NCBI GenBank assembly: GCA_016180815.1
Contig: JACPAN010000005.1
Span: 93,166 to 157,165 of the forward strand
Length of the DNA: 64,000 nucleotides
Direction of reading: 5' to 3'
From: Elusimicrobiota bacterium
GTDB lineage: Bacteria > Elusimicrobiota > Elusimicrobia > JACQPE01
Each line of letters begins with the position of its first letter. The stretch's first letter is position 1. The position numbers and the translations under genes were made by a program. The notes under the pieces were generated by a model that was not told the DNA's origin, searched no databases, and saw only the letters and a list, made by a program, of their open reading frames with translations. Positions 58,503 through 64,000 of this stretch are shown here, in pieces.

Positions 58503-59390
58503 TTACCCGCCCAAACCGAATCTTAGGCTGGCTCCGACGGTGACGGCGGTGGAGTCTTTGCCGACGGACGGGTGCAGGGCTTCGAACGCTCCGAAGACTT
58601 CCAGCATTTCAAGGCCGACATGCGCTCCGACGGAAAAAACGCGTGTTGTCAGCGTGCTGGCCTTGTACGACGTCCGGTTGTAGGTGACGAAAGGATTGAT
58701 GAGAGGCAAAAACGGAATTTCAGCATGAAGGGTCAGGCTGGTTTCCGGGAATCCTTCCAGACGCATGTTGACGCCATCGAGCTTTAAGCGTTGGGCCGGC
58801 CGGTCTGAAGCGGTCAAGGTTTTATTGTAATCGGATTGGGTTAGATTGGCGCTGGCATGAATGCCAACGAAACTCGCCCCGGCGAACACGCTTAAATCGG
58901 TTTGAGTCACTTCGAATTTATTGGCCAATGTGGTCCGGGCTGCGTTTAATTTATCCTCATGCTTGGTGACTAAAGCGCCGGCGCCGGCATCCACCCTGGC
59001 CAAGCCTCGCCCGCGTGGGGCTCCGCCGCCCGACGTTCTGATGCGCTTTCTTCCCCCGCCCGTGGCCGAGAACGTGAGCGTGGCATCCGCGCCCGCGAAG
59101 GCGTTTGAGTAGTCGTCCTCTTCAGGCGTCGCGCCGCCGGTGACGCCCAGGCCGAGTATGGACGTATCGTAGCCCAGGCGCGCGGCAAAGGTTTTAAAGC
59201 TGGCCGTTGTTTTATCCGAGGTGAAAAGATCGGCTTCGGGCCGGATGGACAGGGCTCCTGCTCCGATCTCGAGATAGCCGTATGTTCCTTTGTAATCATC
59301 CGAGCCTAAGGTCTGGCGCAACCCGATATCAATCGCTCCGGCTGATCCGGCCGACAAGCAAAGAATGATTGCTGCGACGAGTCGTTGCAT
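58503..59390 (-). CDS. exported outer-membrane beta-barrel-like protein
   Basis: The 295-residue protein has a signal peptide (residues 1-19, ending GSAGAID) and strand-rich sequence with Gly/Thr/Ala repeats in pairs, ending VTVGASLRFGLGG as in a barrel. One basic, low-complexity loop (GGGRKRIRTSGGGAPRGRG) lies near residue 120. No family is recognised. The gene lies between the REP-type transposase and the HicB-like gene on the same strand, with gaps of 12 and 19 bp. Confidence 0.62.
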   Translation of the reverse strand: MQRLVAAIILCLSAGSAGAIDIGLRQTLGSDDYKGTYGYLEIGAGALSIRPEADLFTSDKTTASFKTFAARLGYDTSILGLGVTGGATPEEDDYSNAFAGADATLTFSATGGGRKRIRTSGGGAPRGRGLARVDAGAGALVTKHEDKLNAARTTLANKFEVTQTDLSVFAGASFVGIHASANLTQSDYNKTLTASDRPAQRLKLDGVNMRLEGFPETSLTLHAEIPFLPLINPFVTYNRTSYKASTLTTRVFSVGAHVGLEMLEVFGAFEALHPSVGKDSTAVTVGASLRFGLGG

Positions 59391-59402
59391 AAAATCCTCC
59401 TG

Positions 59403-60452
59403 TTAATTCAATCTGTCCAGCGAATTCGAAGCGCCGGCGGGCGGCTGTTCGGGCGCGCCTTCGGCTGTCGAAACAGGCGTTTTTTCTTGTATTGTTTCGG
59501 CGATGGCCGCCTCGATGCGTTCGAAATGCCGCCGGGTATCTTCATTGTTTTGAATTTTAGATTTTAATCGGGTGACCAGTTTGCTGATCCCGGCTTCCCC
59601 CATCAGGAACCGGCCGGCCATTTCTTTGAGGCTTAATCCGGAACGTTCCCTTAAAATGTAGATGGCGAATTTTCTGGCCAAGCGATTGTTCTGGCGGCCG
59701 CCGGCTAATTCATCGGGATTGAGATCAAAGACCTTGGCGATCGCTGATTCGGCGACGTCGGGTTCCAGGCGGTCCTTAAAAATATTCCGGTGCGCGATTT
59801 CCTTGTCGCCCAGGCTGTTTTGAATTTTGCGTTTGATGGTTTGGGCGAATTCTTTGGAGCCCAGGAGGGTCTGACCCATCGCCTTTTTCGTCGGGTCGTC
59901 ATGTTCCGCAATGGCCATGAGAAAATTTTTGTAAGCGAGGATGGGCCCTTCCTTCGTCTTGGCGAAGGAAGAAAGAACGTCGGCGGTGTTGAGCCAGGCC
60001 GGCGGTTTCCTTAAAGCCAAATAATCCCGGCAACTGCTCCAGGGATGGACCCAGGGATCAAAAGCAAGATTGGCGGCCACAGGCTGCAGGTGGATATAAC
60101 GGCTTAATCCGGCCAAATAAGATTCTTTTTCGAGAATCAAGGCCTTAAACCGGCCCTGGAAAAGGTGGCCCACCCGGCCGTGCCGCCGATTGAAGTATTC
60201 TGCGTATCGCCCGTTGATCAGGCGCATGCCCATGGATAGATTGGCCCCCGGCGTTTCAACGAGAAGATGGTATTGATTGTTCAGCAAAGCGTAAGCATGA
60301 AACTTAAAGCCGTATCGGACGAAGGTTTCGTTTAGCAGGGAAATGAAAGATTCGCGATCCTGATCATGAAGAAAAACGGGTTTTTTGTCGTTGCCTCTGG
60401 AAAAGACATAGTAGAGGGCGTTTTCTAAATTGATTCGCAGTTGCCTGGCCAT
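59403..60452 (-). CDS. REP-associated tyrosine transposase (Y1_Tnp), variant HUH motif
   Basis: The 349-residue protein has the Y1_Tnp/TnpA-REP layout. It starts ARQLRINLENALYYVFSRGND, and the typical ETPGANLSMGMRLINGRYAEYFNRRHGRVGHLFQGRFKA is visible as LINGRYAEYFNRRHGRVGHL. RYIHLQPV follows. The metal-binding HUH site usually reads NHYHL. Here it is NNQYHLL with Q60-Y61-H62, so the first histidine is replaced by glutamine. A C-terminal DnaA-like helical region (about residues 230-310) matches the larger family members. It may be domesticated and acting on REP-like sequences; one candidate lies upstream of the porin. Confidence 0.85.
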   Translation of the reverse strand: MARQLRINLENALYYVFSRGNDKKPVFLHDQDRESFISLLNETFVRYGFKFHAYALLNNQYHLLVETPGANLSMGMRLINGRYAEYFNRRHGRVGHLFQGRFKALILEKESYLAGLSRYIHLQPVAANLAFDPWVHPWSSCRDYLALRKPPAWLNTADVLSSFAKTKEGPILAYKNFLMAIAEHDDPTKKAMGQTLLGSKEFAQTIKRKIQNSLGDKEIAHRNIFKDRLEPDVAESAIAKVFDLNPDELAGGRQNNRLARKFAIYILRERSGLSLKEMAGRFLMGEAGISKLVTRLKSKIQNNEDTRRHFERIEAAIAETIQEKTPVSTAEGAPEQPPAGASNSLDRLN

Positions 60453-60489
60453 CGGATCATGTTAACAATTTAAAGGGTCATGTCCAGAT

Positions 60490-60518
60490 ATTTGACAAAA
60501 CAATTGAAAATCAGTCAA
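60490..60518 (-). promoter_or_regulatory. promoter of the transposase-led operon
   Basis: On the minus strand TTGACT (60518-60513) and TCAAAT (60495-60490) are separated by 17 bp, placing the start about 30 bases before the transposase ATG. A second TTGACT copy lies 12 bp upstream. The -10 is weak. Confidence 0.45.
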
Positions 60519-60563
60519 AAAACAGTCAAGTTTTTAGGTGTGTCCCCTGAAATTTGACGGGGA

Positions 60564-61514
60564 TTAAATTTTTTGGAAGAGGTAGAACTCGCGTAACCGG
60601 AATGATTTAACCGCAAAACCCATGTCTTTGGCGCCTCGGATGAATTTTTTTCGGTCATGTGGCAGGTGCATGGGGTGATTTTCCGTACAGCCGAACGGCG
60701 TGTTGGCGATCAGATGCCCCCCCGGCTTTAAGCTGCGGTAGAGGTCGTTTAAAGCAGTCAAGGGATCGGCCACGTGCTCCAAGGTATCGAACGAGGTGAT
60801 CAAGTCGAATTCTTTTTCCGGCAAAGGTTTGCCCGGCATCAGATAGAATTTGCCTTCAAGTCCCCTCTGGGCGAAGCGCCAGCGCACGAATTCCAGGAGA
60901 TGGCTCGAAACATCGGCCATAGAGGCCTGTAGACCATGATGCGCGTACAAAAGGCCGCAGGAGCCGTCGCCGCTGCCGAAATCCAGGCAGGATTGAGCGC
61001 CTTTCTCAAGAGCGAATAAAAGGGCTTCGACCGCATGATGGCCGCCGAATTCATAGGGTTTGCTTCGTTCGTGGATCAGGTCGGCGATATAGGTCGTGTT
61101 TGTCCGGTAAAATTCCATGATTTGATCGGCGCTTTGCGGGGCGGCCTCTTTCCACTCATCGGCCATTTGAGTCGTCGCTTGTTGGCATAGCCGGAGGGCT
61201 TCCTCCTTGGAAATTTTGAGGTATTCGGACATTTCGTTTAAGGCGCTTTCGTAAATCGTCGGATAGCCGGGGAGTTTCAGGGCTTCTTCCCAGAGTTGAT
61301 GCCATAGCCGCCGGCGCGATCCGGCCAAAACCGCGGCCATGCGCCTGGGCAAATGGCTGATGGCTAAACGGGTCCAGCGTTCCAATTTCCAGGGTTTCTG
61401 GAGCGCCGCTTTTTTCAGCCAAGGCCGGGCTTCATCGAACTCGTTGATATGAAAATAAAAGCGGCCGACACGGTAGGGGCTGGCTTTTGGGATTTGAATC
61501 TGTTCGGCAATCAC
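60564..61514 (-). CDS. SAM-dependent methyltransferase
   Basis: The C-terminal half is a class I methyltransferase domain with motif I LDFGSGDGSCGLLYA near residue 180, FDLITSFDTLEHVADPL (motif II region) and a post-motif LKPGGHLIANTPFG. The N-terminal 150 residues are helical, with a WLKKAALQ repeat style that may be a TPR-like docking part. The length of 316 residues is larger than the domain alone. The substrate (small molecule, lipid or protein) is unknown. It is separated by 112 bp from the transposase gene. Confidence 0.82.
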   Translation of the reverse strand: MIAEQIQIPKASPYRVGRFYFHINEFDEARPWLKKAALQKPWKLERWTRLAISHLPRRMAAVLAGSRRRLWHQLWEEALKLPGYPTIYESALNEMSEYLKISKEEALRLCQQATTQMADEWKEAAPQSADQIMEFYRTNTTYIADLIHERSKPYEFGGHHAVEALLFALEKGAQSCLDFGSGDGSCGLLYAHHGLQASMADVSSHLLEFVRWRFAQRGLEGKFYLMPGKPLPEKEFDLITSFDTLEHVADPLTALNDLYRSLKPGGHLIANTPFGCTENHPMHLPHDRKKFIRGAKDMGFAVKSFRLREFYLFQKI

Positions 61515-61560
61515 TGGAATAGGATCATTATACTACCGGAGCCCCGCCCGGAATCCGGGG

Positions 61561-62001
61561 TTAGGAGCGGCCGCTGGTTTGCCCGGAGCAGTGCTGATAG
61601 CTTTTAATCAAATACCAGCCGGCTAAGATATTGACAGGCGGCGATACGAATAAGCCGAGCCGGCCGAATAAGGTGATGTCTTGGCAGAAATAAAGGTAAA
61701 TCCAATCGGTAATGATTTCGCTCCATCGCAAGCCCGCGACAACAACAAGCCAAAAGGGTTCTTTTCGCCAGCGCGCTAGAGCAATTCCTTGAAAAAGAGT
61801 GAAGGCGACCCATGTCGCTCCAGTGCGACGAAGAAGCCCCTGGGGATCGTCATAGGGGACCCCGTGCATGACGCGGGACCAGAATTCGGGAATAAACAGG
61901 GCGACGACGCTCAGGACAATGTCCAAGACAAGAAGAGCGCCCAGCAAGGTGTTGATGCGCTTCGATGCGTGGTTGCCTTCCATGGTTTTCCTGAAAAGCA
62001 T
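61561..62001 (-). CDS. small membrane protein of unknown function
   Basis: The 146-residue protein has four predicted membrane helices (LLGALLVLDIVLSVVALFI, TWVAFTLFQGIALA, PFWLVVVAGLRWSEIITDWIY and PPVNILAGWYLIK). The start could be the ATG at 61983. A hairpin-forming C+G-rich spacer follows the stop toward the methyltransferase gene. The helix pattern resembles DoxX/DUF4345-like or DUF4149-like small proteins, but no motif decides it. Confidence 0.6.
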   Translation of the reverse strand: MLFRKTMEGNHASKRINTLLGALLVLDIVLSVVALFIPEFWSRVMHGVPYDDPQGLLRRTGATWVAFTLFQGIALARWRKEPFWLVVVAGLRWSEIITDWIYLYFCQDITLFGRLGLFVSPPVNILAGWYLIKSYQHCSGQTSGRS

Positions 62002-62053
62002 TGTTCAAAATTATGTCGATCTTGGCTATAGGAGAAGCGATCCTTGGCGCGGG

Positions 62054-62869
62054 TTACGGCAGGCTGGGGTGTCTGTTAAAGCCTCGTTTTCTGCAAAATT
62101 TGGCGACCTGTTTCTTGGAGAGTTTTTCTTGCGTGTAATTCGTGTCGCAGCTTGGGTACATGAGATTCGTCGGATGGCCGGCATGCCTTAAGCTTACCGC
62201 ATGCCCCATTTCATGGGCTAGAACCGCATTGGTGCATTTGTGATCCGTGTCTTCGCTCCCATCTTCGCGCCGGCCAAGATTAGCCAGATTAATCAGGATC
62301 AAATCAATCGGGTGTATCCTCTCGGCTTCTTCCTCCCGGTTTTCCCGTGAAGATTCTGAGATGGCCGTTTGACAGGCGGACTGCCATTCGGTGTGACTAT
62401 AGTAAGCTCCATAATAATCAGGACTATCGATTTCTTCGAAAGTGCCTCTGTAGTTGACGTAAACGACGGGGAGTTTACCCCGGATATTGCCTATTTGACT
62501 CAATAAGGCTGCATTTACGCTGACGCAGGCATCGGCCAGAGTCTCAAAATTTCCCTCCAGCATGGAGAAAGGATCAAGACCTTCCGCGGATGGATACTGT
62601 TCGTTAATGGTTATTTCATGGTTTCCCAAAATCTGGTTTGCTTTGCGTTTAAGATTTTCTGGCCAAAGAAGGTCGTTGAAGGCGGTAAACGGCATCACGA
62701 TCAGAGCGTGTGAATCTTTACAGCAATATTGATCCCGGTCGTCTGCGCAACGCTCAACGACGCTGTCATCGGCGTCGGCGCAAACATCGGTTAAGTTGAG
62801 CATTGAACAACTAAGGGCCAAAAGTCCGGCGTGCAGGATTGCGATCGTTTTTGATTCCCCTGATTTCAT
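62054..62869 (-). CDS. exported metzincin-like putative zinc metalloprotease
   Basis: The 271-residue protein has a signal peptide (about residues 8-31, ending TDVCADA), a cysteine-containing N-terminal part (CADDRDQYCC) and a C-terminal zinc-binding sequence HEMGHAVSLRH at H219 to H229. It fits HExxHxxSxxH in place of the usual metzincin HExxHxxGxxH, and NLMYPS follows as a Met-turn. The substrate is unknown. It is one of two secreted metallopeptidase-like proteins in the window. ATTAATATG at its start gives no clear Shine-Dalgarno site. Confidence 0.72.
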   Translation of the reverse strand: MKSGESKTIAILHAGLLALSCSMLNLTDVCADADDSVVERCADDRDQYCCKDSHALIVMPFTAFNDLLWPENLKRKANQILGNHEITINEQYPSAEGLDPFSMLEGNFETLADACVSVNAALLSQIGNIRGKLPVVYVNYRGTFEEIDSPDYYGAYYSHTEWQSACQTAISESSRENREEEAERIHPIDLILINLANLGRREDGSEDTDHKCTNAVLAHEMGHAVSLRHAGHPTNLMYPSCDTNYTQEKLSKKQVAKFCRKRGFNRHPSLP

Positions 62870-62910
62870 ATTAATTTTTTAACAGAGAACGGCCCCCGAT
62901 GCAAGGAGAG

Positions 62911-63915
62911 TCATTCTTTGCTGGGATGAACGACGACCTGATTGCGCCCGCTTTCTTTGGCCGAATAGAGGGCTCGGTCCACGAGCCCGAGCATTTCATT
63001 GCTTGATTTAGGCTGGGTGGCCTTGAAGCTGGTGGCGCCTAATGAGAGCGTCACGGGCACGGTTTCTTTGTCGAAATTGAAGGTGCGTTTTTCCACGTCG
63101 GCGCGGATGCGTTCGGCGATCACCGAGGTTTGTTTAATATTCGTGTGGGGTAAAATCAGCGCGAATTCCTCGCCGCCGTAGCGGGCCAAAATATCGCTGG
63201 TGCGAATGGCCGCTTTGATGGTGTCGGCCGTGGCCGCTAAGGCCAAGTCGCCGGCTAAGTGGCCGTGTTGATCATTGATTCCTTTAAAGTGGTCGATATC
63301 CGCCAAGATTAAGCCGAAATCGCCGCTGTAGCGGTCCGCGCGGGCGAATTCATTGGCCAGCCAGGATTCGAAGTAGCGCCGGCCGTAAACGCCGGTCAAT
63401 TGATCGAAAAATGCCATGGAGTAAAGCCGCGCGTTTTCGATGGCCACGGCCGCTTGGGCCGCGAACGCCGAGAATATTTTTTGATCCTCCTTGGTGAAAA
63501 CGCCGGTTTTTTTATTGATGGCTTCCAGGACGCCCAATATCTTGTCTTCATTTTTCAGCGGCACGCAGAGAATATTTTTGGTGGAAAAACCGGTTCTTTT
63601 GTCCGCGCGAGAACTGAAGCGCCGGTCGCGGCGCACATCGTTGATCAGCAGCGGACGGCCGTATCGAGCGACCCAGCCGGCGATCCCTTCGCCCACTTTA
63701 AGGCGGATTTCGCGGATGCTGGTCGCGCCTCCCTTAAACGTATGGAAATAAAGCTCCTTGGTGAAGGGATCAAGCAGGAGAAGGGAGCTGGCTCTGACGT
63801 TCATGACATAGCGGATGGCCTTGAGGATTTCTTCCAATATTTCCTGTTCATGCTGCGAGCGGCTTAGTAGAAGGGTCGTTTCAAGAAGGCGATAGAGCGT
63901 ATCTTGCCGGCGCAT
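62911..63915 (-). CDS. GAF-GGDEF diguanylate cyclase
   Basis: The 334-residue protein has an N-terminal helical start, a GAF domain (about residues 25-165, with LLLLDPFTKELYFHTF and ENARLYSMAFFD at its end) and a C-terminal GGDEF domain (about 170-325). The active-site motif reads GGEEF within ARYGGEEFALILPHT, and FDQLTGVYGRRYFES and DIDHFKGINDQHGHLAGD are the other signatures. It should make cyclic di-GMP, with activity tuned by the GAF sensor. The PilZ protein at 55.7 kb is a possible receiver. Genes downstream on its strand are unrelated. Confidence 0.93.
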   Translation of the reverse strand: MRRQDTLYRLLETTLLLSRSQHEQEILEEILKAIRYVMNVRASSLLLLDPFTKELYFHTFKGGATSIREIRLKVGEGIAGWVARYGRPLLINDVRRDRRFSSRADKRTGFSTKNILCVPLKNEDKILGVLEAINKKTGVFTKEDQKIFSAFAAQAAVAIENARLYSMAFFDQLTGVYGRRYFESWLANEFARADRYSGDFGLILADIDHFKGINDQHGHLAGDLALAATADTIKAAIRTSDILARYGGEEFALILPHTNIKQTSVIAERIRADVEKRTFNFDKETVPVTLSLGATSFKATQPKSSNEMLGLVDRALYSAKESGRNQVVVHPSKE

Positions 63916-64000
63916 GATTCTATAGTGTTGAAGAGAAACGCTTTTTTGGCAATAGCGAATACGCCGCTTGAGCGGTTATTTGGCGCCGTTACCGCGATCA
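63916..64000. other. end of window, no gene recognised
   Basis: The last 85 bp carry AAACGCTTTTTTGG and a short inverted GC-rich stretch but no clear gene start, tRNA or terminator. Confidence 0.4.

Overview
The window is a gene-dense stretch of bacterial chromosome with about 72 protein-coding genes, five tRNA genes and no rRNA. The organism looks Gram-negative: it carries many signal-peptide beta-barrel and porin-like proteins, a PorV/PorQ-type protein, lipid A-independent phospholipid genes (plsY, plsC, gpsA, a pgsA-type enzyme), and large families of secreted proteins without obvious relatives. Paralogous TIGR02147/DUF4423-like regulators, the FecR/CHASE2/kinase set and the porin style suggest an Elusimicrobiota-like lineage or another deep-branching diderm. 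That placement is inference from protein style and is not proven here.

Layout. 1-5.4 kb: tRNA-Leu, HAD phosphatase, secreted cyclophilin, deoxynucleoside kinase, pgeF-like gene, hemD, suhB and a DUF457-like membrane protein. 5.4-7.2 kb: DUF885 secreted protein on the minus strand. 7.2-14.5 kb: an accessory region holding two copies of one module. Each module has a minus-strand TIGR02147/DUF4423-like regulator, a 64-bp promoter block conserved without gaps at the same 77-bp distance from the regulator start, and a divergent plus-strand operon of small exported proteins with glycine-rich membrane hairpins. 14.5-23.5 kb: PorV/PorQ-like protein, hisC, cmk, plsC, rpsA-like gene, a TPR protein, a peptidase-MA/PD40/beta-barrel giant and a small DUF3098-like protein. 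23.5-24.3 kb: a T-rich gene-free stretch with small repeats. 24.3-31 kb: six-hairpin glycosidase-like protein, response regulator, and a translationally coupled NlpC/P60 - lipoprotein - hemE - hemH operon. 31-41 kb: a Ser/Thr phosphorylation cassette (FHA, PP2C, CHASE2-TPR-kinase) divergent from a FecR protein and two barrel-like proteins.

41-45 kb: a secreted metallopeptidase-like protein, a parS-like 16-mer, two porin-like genes, and a long structured leader with a good promoter upstream of the second porin. 45-50 kb: TPR protein, tRNA-Arg, apt, a sigma-70 factor, acylphosphatase, tRNA-Pro, an MGDG-synthase-like glycosyltransferase, a DedA protein, and a tRNA-Pro/tRNA-Ala pair in which the tRNA-Ala is enclosed by a perfect 17-bp inverted repeat. 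50-60.5 kb: HU and MerR on the plus strand, then a long minus-strand run (REP-type transposase, barrel, HicB-like, HEPN-like, miaB, PilZ, miaA, hflX, pgsA-type, plsY, gpsA, bifunctional nuclease) whose genes mostly overlap by a few bases. 60.5-64 kb: methyltransferase, small membrane protein, secreted metzincin-like protein and a GAF-GGDEF protein.

The strongest candidates for something undescribed are the duplicated regulator/glycine-hairpin module at 7.2-14.5 kb and the HicB-like/HEPN-like pair at 57.4-58.5 kb, which looks like a toxin-antitoxin system with an unusual partner combination. Secondary candidates are the structured porin leader, the tRNA-Ala inverted repeat and the parS-like site.
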